Assembly: GCA_030672805.1 (NCBI GenBank)
Contig: DAOVFR010000040.1
Location: forward strand, 1 to 12,590
Reading direction: 5' to 3'
DNA from: Candidatus Krumholzibacteriota bacterium
GTDB taxonomy: Bacteria; Krumholzibacteriota; Krumholzibacteriia; Krumholzibacteriales; Krumholzibacteriaceae
DNA: 12,590 nucleotides
Within the stretch, counting starts at the first letter, position 1; the number at the start of each line of letters is the position of its first letter. The notes below the pieces were generated by a model that made no database searches, was not told the DNA's origin, and saw only the letters and a list, made by a program, of their open reading frames with translations. The position numbers and the translations under genes are program-made. Shown in pieces: positions 7,486 to 12,590 of this stretch.

Positions 7486-8463
7486 TCACTTCATCACGAG
7501 TTCCGGAGCAGGCGGCAGCGATCTCAGCATTGCGGTCGCTTCCCGCTTGCGCTCGAAATCTTTCCATGCACGGTCGACCTGTTCGGGCGTCAGCCCCAGA
7601 GCCTCTGCGGTCTCCTCTCTGGAGATATTGTTACGCAGCGCATAGAGAATCATATCCGCCGTGTCGTAGCTCATGCAGAAGTAAAATTCCTTGTCGCTGA
7701 CTGGCAAGCTGTAAGTATCGGGGCTGGGAGTTCTTTCAAGGATCTCCTTCGGCACACTGAGATACTTTCCGAGCTTGAACACCTGGGTCTTGTAGAGGTT
7801 TGTCAGCGGTTCGATATCGACACCGCCATCACCGAACTTCACGAAAAATCCCTGAATGGTCTCGGGGAGGTTGGTGGTGCCGCAGACTATGTAGTGCTGC
7901 TTTTCGGCTTGATAGTAGAGATGGGTCATCCGGACCCTCTGCTTGATGTCATTGGCGGCCATCATAGTGAGATAATCGTTGCGCGAGAGCCGTTTCGACT
8001 CGATGCCTCCGCCGGGCATCTCGACCTCAAGGGAATAAGCGCTTATCCTGTCCCTGTCGAGCAGATCCTGCGGAAGGGTCAATCTGAACTTGCCGTCGTC
8101 CTTGTGATCGGGGAAGTATTTCCTTACGATGTCGTTTCTCACATCGTACACACCGAAGGATTCGAGCATCGGGGTGATTTCAATGTCTTCGTACTCTATG
8201 CCGAGGCTTTCGGCCGAAAATCGGCCGTATTCACGGCTGACCGGATTGGAATCCCTTTCCGGGAGAAGGACGCCGAACACCCTGTCTGCCCCTACGGCGC
8301 GTACCGATAAAGCTCCGGCCACCGCGGAATCGATCCCACCGCTCAGTCCTATGACGATACCTTTTCTCTTGAACGTATCAGTGACCTGATCACGGATAAA
8401 ATCGACGAGTTGTTTTGTTATCTTTTCCGCGTCGAAATCGAATACGCTCCGGTTAAATTCCAT
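7486..8463 (-). CDS. NadE-like ATP pyrophosphatase (NAD synthase paralogue?)
   Basis: A 325-residue protein of the ammonia-dependent NAD+ synthase fold, without the N-terminal nitrilase glutaminase domain. Seen: P-loop GLSGGIDSAVAG at 39-50; GTTNLPETIQGFFVKFGDG at 195-213; GGVDIEPLTNLYKTQV at 213-228; and a KRREAT-type C-terminus (306-310). It is longer than typical bacterial NH3-dependent NadE (~245-275 residues), mainly through an insert at ~105-175. The stretch TPSPDTYSLPVSDKEFYF (245-262) stands where housekeeping NadE has PTADL...DE, and GTTNLPE replaces the GTxNKSE or GTDHAAE type. It may still make NAD+, but its position between an AMP-ligase and a PP-loop enzyme inside a glycan operon suggests a paralogue that amidates another adenylated carboxylate. 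Start ATG 8463 has AAAGGA seven bases upstream. Gaps are 38 nt before and 37 nt after. Confidence 0.8.
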   Translation of the reverse strand: MEFNRSVFDFDAEKITKQLVDFIRDQVTDTFKRKGIVIGLSGGIDSAVAGALSVRAVGADRVFGVLLPERDSNPVSREYGRFSAESLGIEYEDIEITPMLESFGVYDVRNDIVRKYFPDHKDDGKFRLTLPQDLLDRDRISAYSLEVEMPGGGIESKRLSRNDYLTMMAANDIKQRVRMTHLYYQAEKQHYIVCGTTNLPETIQGFFVKFGDGGVDIEPLTNLYKTQVFKLGKYLSVPKEILERTPSPDTYSLPVSDKEFYFCMSYDTADMILYALRNNISREETAEALGLTPEQVDRAWKDFERKREATAMLRSLPPAPELVMK

Positions 8464-8501
8464 GTCTGAGTCCTTTCAATCTTCTGCACGCGCGACGGAT
8501 G

Positions 8502-10052
8502 TTATTTCAATCCCTTCTTCGTGATCTTGCCCGTCGACGTCTTCTCGAGCTCTTTTCTGAACTCGATGAACTTTGGAATCATGTAGTCTTCGAGACGCTT
8601 CGTGCAGTGGTTCAGGATCTGCTTCCCGGAAAGCTCAGCGCCGTCACGCGGCACTATGTATGCCTTGATCGCTTCACCGAGGACGTCGTCGGGTACGCCA
8701 ACGACCGCCGCCTCGACGACGTCCTCCAGTTCGTACAGCACGCTTTCCACTTCTTTGGGGCTGACCTTCTCGCCCCTGCTCTTGATGATATCATCCTTCC
8801 TCGAGACGAAGTAGAGATAGCCGTCCTCGTCCATATTGAACAGGTCTCCCGTGTAGAGGACCTTTTCCCACGGGTGCGGGCCTTGCCTGAGCATCCGTGC
8901 CGTTTCATCCGGCAGTTCCCAGTAGCCCTGCATCACGTTGGCGCCCCTGACGACCAGCTCGCCGTCCACACCGGGGGAGGTAATCACACTGTCCTTCTCG
9001 TCGACAAGGTAGACCTGCTCGTTCGGCATGCCCTTTCCGACGGATGTTGGGCGCCGGTCGAGCTCGTCCGGCGGGAGGTAGGAAACCCGCTTGCACTCGG
9101 TGAGCCCGTACATCGAATAGATGCGCGCATCGGGGAACACCCGCCGGAGTCCATTGATATGACTTACCGGCAGCGCAGCCGCCGTGTTGGTGATATAGCG
9201 CAGGTATTCGAACCGTTCCTGATCGAGCTCTTTCATCTGGAGGAGGATGGCCGAGATCGTCGGCACGATCGGAAAACCGGTCACCTTTTCCTCCTTCAGA
9301 AGGTTGATAACGGCGTACGGGTACGTGAAAGATCGTTCCAGCACGACGGTTCCTCCGAACTGTGCCGCCATAATCACCTGGTAGAGCCCGTAATCGAACG
9401 AGAGCGGCAGCACGTCGATGACGATGTCGTCCTCGACGTTCTCCAGGTACGTTGTGATCGACGTCGATGCGGATACCATGTTCCGGTGAGTGAGCATGAC
9501 GCCCTTCGGGTTGCCCGTAGTGCCGGACGTATAGATCAGCGCGGCCAGGTCGATGTCGATCGTCCGGATCCGGGGCCGCGTCTCTGGTTTGCCTGCAAGC
9601 GCCTGGTCCCACGGATAGACCGGGGGGGAGGAGGGAAGTGAGTCCCACAGCCCGGGACCGGCCTTTCCCGCCACAACGACGCTTTTGAGTGATGGGACCA
9701 GCGAGATCGTCTCGCGCACCGTTTTCCACTTGCTCGTGTGGGTGATAAGACAGGAGGTCCTGCAGTTGTTCATGATGTAGGCGGTCTTCCGGGGCTTCGT
9801 CGTGGGATTGATCGCGAGGAAGACCCCGCCGGCCTTCAGCACCGCCCAGATCGCGACGACCGTCTCGGAGGTGTTGTCGTGCAGAACGGCCACCCTGTCG
9901 CCGTACTCGATGCCCATGCCGGTCAGGGCATGGGCGAGCCTGTTGGCCGTGGCGTCGATCTCACCGAACGTGAGGCGATTCGAGCCGGCTATGATGGCTT
10001 CCTTGTCGGGAAGCCGCTCTGCGCTTCTTTCTAGAAATCCCTGGATCAGCAT
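8502..10052 (-). CDS. AMP-forming acyl/aryl/amino acid ligase (ANL superfamily)
   Basis: A 516-residue complete adenylate-forming enzyme. It activates a carboxylic acid with ATP and passes it to a thiol, here most likely the phosphopantetheine arm of the ACP encoded immediately upstream. Core motifs are intact: YTSGTTGNPKG (174-184, phosphate loop), YGLTE (315-319), YTGD (400-403), SRKDDIIKSRGEKVSP (417-432, hinge and C-terminal domain) and STGKIT (506-511) with the catalytic Lys509. It resembles the AMP-ligases found beside ACPs in exosortase/EPS clusters (the exosortase A-associated ligase group comes to mind), although no exosortase is in the window. Fatty acid, hydroxy acid, aryl acid or amino acid are all possible substrates. 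Start ATG 10052 has no clear Shine-Dalgarno sequence, so coupling to the ACP gene 45 nt upstream may matter. Confidence 0.88.
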   Translation of the reverse strand: MLIQGFLERSAERLPDKEAIIAGSNRLTFGEIDATANRLAHALTGMGIEYGDRVAVLHDNTSETVVAIWAVLKAGGVFLAINPTTKPRKTAYIMNNCRTSCLITHTSKWKTVRETISLVPSLKSVVVAGKAGPGLWDSLPSSPPVYPWDQALAGKPETRPRIRTIDIDLAALIYTSGTTGNPKGVMLTHRNMVSASTSITTYLENVEDDIVIDVLPLSFDYGLYQVIMAAQFGGTVVLERSFTYPYAVINLLKEEKVTGFPIVPTISAILLQMKELDQERFEYLRYITNTAAALPVSHINGLRRVFPDARIYSMYGLTECKRVSYLPPDELDRRPTSVGKGMPNEQVYLVDEKDSVITSPGVDGELVVRGANVMQGYWELPDETARMLRQGPHPWEKVLYTGDLFNMDEDGYLYFVSRKDDIIKSRGEKVSPKEVESVLYELEDVVEAAVVGVPDDVLGEAIKAYIVPRDGAELSGKQILNHCTKRLEDYMIPKFIEFRKELEKTSTGKITKKGLK

Positions 10053-10097
10053 GGGTATTGTAGAGAATTCAATGAGGAGCCGGTGGCGTGGACCCCG

Positions 10098-10352
10098 TTA
10101 CTGGGCCACACCGCTCTTGCGCCCGACGTATTCCGCAAGTTTGTTGAGTGAATCAAAGTTCTCGGGAACCAGTTCCTCGTCCCTGACCTCGATCTCGAAT
10201 TCTTCTTCCACGAAGGAGACCAGCTCGAGCACCCCCGTGGAATCGATGATCCCCGTCTCGAGGAAAGAATCCTCATCCCCGAGCGAGTTGTCATTCGACC
10301 CGAACAGAAAGGTTTCTATGATAAAGTCCTTGATTTTCTGCTTGTTGTTCAA
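10098..10352 (-). CDS. Acyl carrier protein
   Basis: An 84-residue acidic, helical carrier protein. The phosphopantetheine attachment site is Asp37-Ser38-Thr39 within TGIIDSTGVLEL (33-44), matching the usual D-S-L/x at the start of helix II. EEEFEIEVRDEEL (49-61) is the typical acidic stretch before helix III. It is the first gene of the six-gene run and probably the partner of the AMP-ligase that follows after 45 nt: acid is activated, loaded onto Ser38 and then used in the pathway. The start codon is TTG (10352-10350), chosen because a near-perfect AAGGAGGA lies five bases before it and no alternative start fits. A housekeeping fatty-acid ACP would normally sit with fab genes, which are absent here. 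Confidence 0.88.
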   Translation of the reverse strand: MNNKQKIKDFIIETFLFGSNDNSLGDEDSFLETGIIDSTGVLELVSFVEEEFEIEVRDEELVPENFDSLNKLAEYVGRKSGVAQ

Positions 10353-10356
10353 CGGG

Positions 10357-10364
10357 TCCTCCTT
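10357..10364 (-). promoter_or_regulatory. Strong Shine-Dalgarno site fixing the TTG start of the ACP gene
   Basis: AAGGAGGA on the minus strand ends five bases before TTG 10352. The near-perfect anti-16S match compensates for the weak start codon and argues against any other start. Confidence 0.75.
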
Positions 10365-10411
10365 GAAATCCGTCTGCGTTGTGCTTGTCTGTCGGTTGCT
10401 CTGATACGTTG

Positions 10412-10441
10412 ATCATATTGTGTGTGCAATGATTCAGTAAA
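10412..10441 (-). promoter_or_regulatory. Promoter candidate for the ACP-to-polymerase operon
   Basis: On the minus strand TTTACT (10441-10436, four of six) and TATGAT (10417-10412, five of six) are separated by 18 bases. The start would fall near 10405, about 50 nt before the ACP start codon. It is the best candidate in the 166-base gap between the lipoprotein and ACP genes, but the -35 is only moderate. Confidence 0.4.
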
Positions 10442-10456
10442 TTAGCAAGATAGGGA

Positions 10457-10477
10457 CCAAATTACAATCAAATTTGG
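10457..10477. promoter_or_regulatory. Inverted repeat upstream of the ACP promoter candidate
   Basis: CCAAATT (10457-10463) and AATTTGG (10471-10477) are perfect inverted arms around a seven-base centre, about 15 bp upstream of the -35 candidate. It could be an operator, or a weak 3' hairpin of the lipoprotein mRNA. No U-tract follows on either strand. Confidence 0.3.
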
Positions 10478-10504
10478 GCGTGTTCCCGTCTCTCTGGGGG
10501 AAGC

Positions 10505-10526
10505 GCGCCGTATCGGCGCTATTTTT
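10505..10526 (+). terminator. Hairpin plus T-run facing into the 3' end of the lipoprotein gene
   Basis: On the plus strand GCGCCG-TAT-CGGCGC (10505-10519) is followed by TATTTTT. This has the form of an intrinsic terminator but in the direction opposite to the flanking genes, so it would stop antisense transcription entering the lipoprotein gene. On the minus strand the same hairpin overlaps the TAG stop (10521-10519) and has no U-tract, so it would at most protect the mRNA end. The six-base stem is short. Confidence 0.35.
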
Positions 10527-12270
10527 CATAGTATTGCAGGACCGCACCGTCGCTGCCGACCGCGTAGACGTCCCGCGCAGAACTGCCCCAGATCCCGTAC
10601 AGAAAGACGGCCGGAACGCCCGATGTCTCGTTCCACGTGCTGCCGTCGTAGCGCAGGATGACTCCGCACGGTCCAGCCGCGAAGACGTTTCCGCCGGAGC
10701 TGCCCCAGACGCACCGGAGATCATAGCTGCCTCCCGCGGGCATCAGGTTCCACGTGGCGCCGTTGTAGTGGATGATCGTGCCATCCGAGCCGACGGCGAA
10801 GATATCGTTCCACGAGCCGCCCCAGACCGAGAACAGGTCCTCCGGTGTGTTGCTCGTCATCGTTGTCCATGAGCCGCCGTCGTACCGGATGACGACTCCG
10901 TTCTCGCCGACGGCGTACAGCGTGTCGGTGGAGCTTCCCCAGATCGAGTAGAGGCTCAGCTGCGCCGGGTTCGGCATCTGGCCCCAAGTCGTCCCGCGGT
11001 AGTAATGGATGAAGTCGCTCTCGCCGACAATGTAGAACGTGTCCGGCGAGACGCACCAGATATCCCTCAGGTTGACGCCGAGGTCGTCCCTCATCACGTC
11101 CCACGTGCTTCCGTTGAATGAAAGCACGATCCCGTTATTGCCGACGGCGAGGATGTCTGATTCCGACACTCCGTGGATGCCGTTGAGATTCTGCTGTGTC
11201 GGGGAGTCCTTCCGCCACCAGCCGGTTCCGTTGTTCTCCAGGATGGCGCCGAAGTTGCCGACGGCGGCAATAGCGTTATCCGTGTATCCCCAGACGTCAT
11301 TCAGGCGCTGGTGCGTTCCGGCCATCAGCAAGCTCAGCTGGAGGCTGTCGCTGTGCATGATCGTCCCGCCGCCGCCGACGGTAAATACGTCGGTCCCCGA
11401 GCTGCCCCATACATCGTGCAGGTGGCCGGTCATTTCGCTCGGCATGCTGGACCAGACCGATCCGTCGTAACGGCGTACTTGGCCGCTCTCGCCAACTGCG
11501 TATATATCCGTGGACGTACTCCCCCAGATCCCGAAGAAATCGGAACTCACACCGCTTTCCACATCCATCCAGGCCAGGCCGTTGAAGCGGAAGATGCTGC
11601 CGTTCCGTCCCGCGGTGTATATTTCCGAGGTGGAAGTTCCCCATATGCACTCGAGGTACTCTCCCGCGCCGACGTTCCGCTCGATCCAGGTCAATCCGTT
11701 GTACTGGAAAGTTGCGCCGAGGTACCCGACGACGAAGACGTTGTCGGGAGAGGTGCCCCATATGCCCCTGAAGCGTGTCGTAACATCCAGCGTATCGGGG
11801 TTCCATGATGTGCCGTCGTAGTGGACGACGATGCCGAACTGGCCGGCCGCGTAGACATTGTTGCCGGACGTGCCCCAGACGGCGCTGAGCTCAACGTTGA
11901 CTGGACTGGTCATGCCGCTCCACCGCGACCCGTTGTAATGAAGTATCCCGCCGCTCTGCCCGACGGCGAAGATGTCGCTGTCGGAGGTCCCCCAGATATC
12001 CAGCAGGTCGCTTATGGTGCCGGAGGGCATCGCGGTCCAGGACGTGCCGTCGTGGTGGAAGATGAAGCCGTGATTGCTGACTGCATACACGCTGTGTTCC
12101 GAGCTTCCCCACACCGCGTTGAAGGATTCACCCGTGCTGACCAGCTTCCATCCGAATGAAAGGCCGTTCTCCGGCCGGGGTCCGGTCGAATCATCGCTGC
12201 ACGAGAAGCACGTCATCGTGAAGAGGCACAGGGAAAGACCGATCCAGGCACGCCTCGTAAATGTCGTCAT
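10519..12270 (-). CDS. Outer-membrane lipoprotein with 14 WGSS/VYAVG repeats (beta-propeller)
   Basis: A 583-residue secreted protein. Residues 1-23 form a lipoprotein signal peptide: Arg6-Arg7, a hydrophobic core, then Cys-Phe-Ser before the probable lipidated Cys24. The mature start Cys-Ser-Asp-Asp-Ser-Thr-Gly-Pro has Ser at +2, suggesting outer-membrane sorting. After a 25-residue linker, residues 50-583 are 13 repeats of exactly 39 residues and a 14th of 27. The consensus is WGSSxxDVYAVGxxG then HYDGxxW, each unit the size of one propeller blade; repeat 7 lacks the Trp. The N-terminal GWKLVSTGES resembles the last strand of a repeat and may complete the short final blade. No catalytic residues are recognised. 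Binding of glycan or protein at the cell surface is a guess. Start ATG 12270 has AAGGAGG six bases upstream and lies after the promoter at 12350-12378. A longer frame to 12411 exists but would begin before that promoter. Confidence 0.83.
   Translation of the reverse strand: MTTFTRRAWIGLSLCLFTMTCFSCSDDSTGPRPENGLSFGWKLVSTGESFNAVWGSSEHSVYAVSNHGFIFHHDGTSWTAMPSGTISDLLDIWGTSDSDIFAVGQSGGILHYNGSRWSGMTSPVNVELSAVWGTSGNNVYAAGQFGIVVHYDGTSWNPDTLDVTTRFRGIWGTSPDNVFVVGYLGATFQYNGLTWIERNVGAGEYLECIWGTSTSEIYTAGRNGSIFRFNGLAWMDVESGVSSDFFGIWGSTSTDIYAVGESGQVRRYDGSVWSSMPSEMTGHLHDVWGSSGTDVFTVGGGGTIMHSDSLQLSLLMAGTHQRLNDVWGYTDNAIAAVGNFGAILENNGTGWWRKDSPTQQNLNGIHGVSESDILAVGNNGIVLSFNGSTWDVMRDDLGVNLRDIWCVSPDTFYIVGESDFIHYYRGTTWGQMPNPAQLSLYSIWGSSTDTLYAVGENGVVIRYDGGSWTTMTSNTPEDLFSVWGGSWNDIFAVGSDGTIIHYNGATWNLMPAGGSYDLRCVWGSSGGNVFAAGPCGVILRYDGSTWNETSGVPAVFLYGIWGSSARDVYAVGSDGAVLQYYEK
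10522..12123 (-). repeat. Protein-level tandem repeat, 117-bp period, 13.7 units
   Basis: The 39-residue units of the lipoprotein follow one another without a single insertion or deletion for 1602 bases. Unit 1 begins at residue 50 (Phe-Asn-Ala-Val-Trp-Gly) and unit 14 ends at the stop. Individual units differ at many positions, so the exact length is held by structure, not by recent duplication. Confidence 0.85.
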
Positions 12271-12276
12271 TGCGAG

Positions 12277-12283
12277 CCTCCTT
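12277..12283 (-). promoter_or_regulatory. Strong Shine-Dalgarno site deciding the lipoprotein start
   Basis: AAGGAGG on the minus strand lies six bases before ATG 12270. It is the main reason for choosing this start, which also places the signal peptide at the N-terminus. Confidence 0.8.
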
Positions 12284-12349
12284 ATAGAGGGTAAGCACGG
12301 CGGGGAAGCTGCCGGCCGGCTGAACCCAAAGCATCCCAACTTACTGTAT

Positions 12350-12378
12350 AAAATATCAGGTGGGCCTGCCCGGGTCAA
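12350..12378 (-). promoter_or_regulatory. Promoter candidate of the lipoprotein gene
   Basis: On the minus strand TTGACC (12378-12373, five of six) and TATTTT (12355-12350, four of six) are 17 bases apart in a locally AT-rich spot. Transcription would start near 12343, leaving a leader of about 73 nt. The leader contains the self-complementary GCCGGCCGGC. Confidence 0.5.
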
Positions 12379-12392
12379 AGGCTTGTTGGCCG

Positions 12393-12422
12393 GACGGGAG
12401 CCGCCCGTCACACCCCTGTGAC
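12393..12422. other. Two overlapping, mutually exclusive GC-rich hairpins
   Basis: GACGGG-AGCCG-CCCGTC (12393-12409) and GTCACA-CCCC-TGTGAC (12407-12422) are both perfect six-base stems and share the bases 12407-12409, so an RNA can form one or the other. They lie between the repeat array and the lipoprotein promoter, where they could act at the 3' end of the upstream transcript. No U-tract follows on the minus strand. Confidence 0.35.
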
Positions 12423-12533
12423 TGGCGCTGATCTCCCCGGGGACACATCCCTGTGACCGGCGCGGGTTTCCCCGGAGACACCCCTGTGCCCGGCGCGGGT
12501 TTCCCCGGAGACACCCCCTGTGACCGGTGCGGG
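12410..12533. repeat. Intergenic tandem repeat of ~33 bp, about 3.7 copies
   Basis: Contiguous units at 12410-12442 (33), 12443-12477 (35), 12478-12510 (33) and 12511-12533 (partial). Each begins ACAC...CTGTG; units two and three share GGCGCGGGTTTCCCCGGAG. Read on the minus strand, units two and three contain CGGG-GAAA-CCCG, a stem with a GNRA tetraloop, and each unit has an ACA...TGT dyad. The array follows the stop of the gene at the right edge, so it would lie in its 3' untranslated RNA. There are no spacers, so it is not CRISPR. Confidence 0.7.
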
Positions 12534-12548
12534 CCGTCGTTCGACCCT

Positions 12549-12590
12549 TCAGAACCGGTACCCGAGCAGGTTCCAGTAATACAGGAACCA
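12549..12590 (-). CDS. C-terminal end of an unidentified protein (5' part outside the window)
   Basis: The frame beginning at the last base gives 13 codons ending in Trp-Asn-Leu-Leu-Gly-Tyr-Arg-Phe and TGA (12551-12549). A terminal Phe after alternating aromatic and hydrophobic residues is common for outer-membrane beta-barrel proteins, but 13 residues cannot prove it. Another frame is open through this stretch down to 12356, but it reads the Gly/Pro-rich tandem repeat and looks non-coding. Confidence 0.4.
   Translation of the reverse strand, partial: WFLYYWNLLGYRF

Noticed and set aside
7096..8310. 404-codon plus-strand open frame
   Set aside because: It is antisense to two well-supported enzymes (NadE-like and PP-loop), crosses their boundary and has no recognisable domain.
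8499..9641. 380-codon plus-strand open frame
   Set aside because: Antisense shadow of the AMP-ligase, whose motifs A3-A10 are all intact on the minus strand.
11173..11808. 211-codon plus-strand open frame
   Set aside because: Antisense to the propeller repeats; its length follows from the regular 117-bp period.
12271..12411. 47-residue N-terminal extension of the lipoprotein
   Set aside because: It would begin upstream of the likely promoter, bury the signal peptide, and ignore the strong AAGGAGG before ATG 12270.
12410..12533. CRISPR array
   Set aside because: Units are contiguous and 33-35 bp with no unique spacers between them.
12356..12589. Open minus-strand frame through the tandem repeat (Gly-Val-Ser-Pro-Gly-Lys-Pro type)
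   Set aside because: Low-complexity translation of a GC-rich repeat whose units are not all multiples of three; the alternative frame ending at 12549 looks more protein-like.

Overview
The window is a bacterial surface-polysaccharide biosynthesis locus with an outer-membrane lipoprotein gene beside it. Base composition is moderately GC-rich, apart from one AT-rich divergent regulatory region at about 1802-2312. The organism cannot be named from the sequence. The lipoprotein, with a Cys-Ser-Asp-Asp-Ser-Thr-Gly-Pro mature N-terminus followed by many WGSS/VYAVG repeats, is a style I associate with uncultured Gram-negative phyla of the FCB/Eisenbacteria/Krumholzibacteria kind. That is an impression, not a proof.

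Layout from right to left (most genes are on the minus strand). The last 13 codons of an unidentified gene enter at the right edge. A GC-rich intergenic stretch follows, carrying about 3.7 copies of a ~33-bp tandem repeat, then a promoter and a 583-residue lipoprotein made of 13 exact 39-residue repeats plus a partial 14th, probably a beta-propeller or pair of propellers. A second promoter candidate precedes a tightly spaced run of six minus-strand genes (gaps 37-59 nt): acyl carrier protein, AMP-forming acid ligase, NadE-like ATP pyrophosphatase, PP-loop/N-acetyl-sugar-amidotransferase-like protein, membrane-anchored GT2 glycosyltransferase, and an O-antigen ligase/polymerase-type membrane protein. 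A Wzx-like flippase gene then lies on the plus strand, tail to tail with the polymerase gene (14 nt apart). It is separated by a ~0.5-kb divergent regulatory region from a minus-strand pair: a hexapeptide-repeat acyltransferase and a GT4 glycosyltransferase that runs off the left edge.

How it may work together: the two glycosyltransferases build a lipid-linked repeat unit, the acyltransferase decorates it, the flippase turns it across the inner membrane, and the Wzy/WaaL-like protein polymerises or transfers it. The unusual part is the ACP / AMP-ligase / NadE-like / PP-loop cassette. It joins carboxylate activation and carrier loading with two N-type ATP pyrophosphatase-fold enzymes of the kind that amidate or thiolate substrates. 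My inference is that it makes an unusual acyl or amide substituent for the glycan. The substrate cannot be read from the sequence, and the cassette is the best candidate here for undescribed chemistry.
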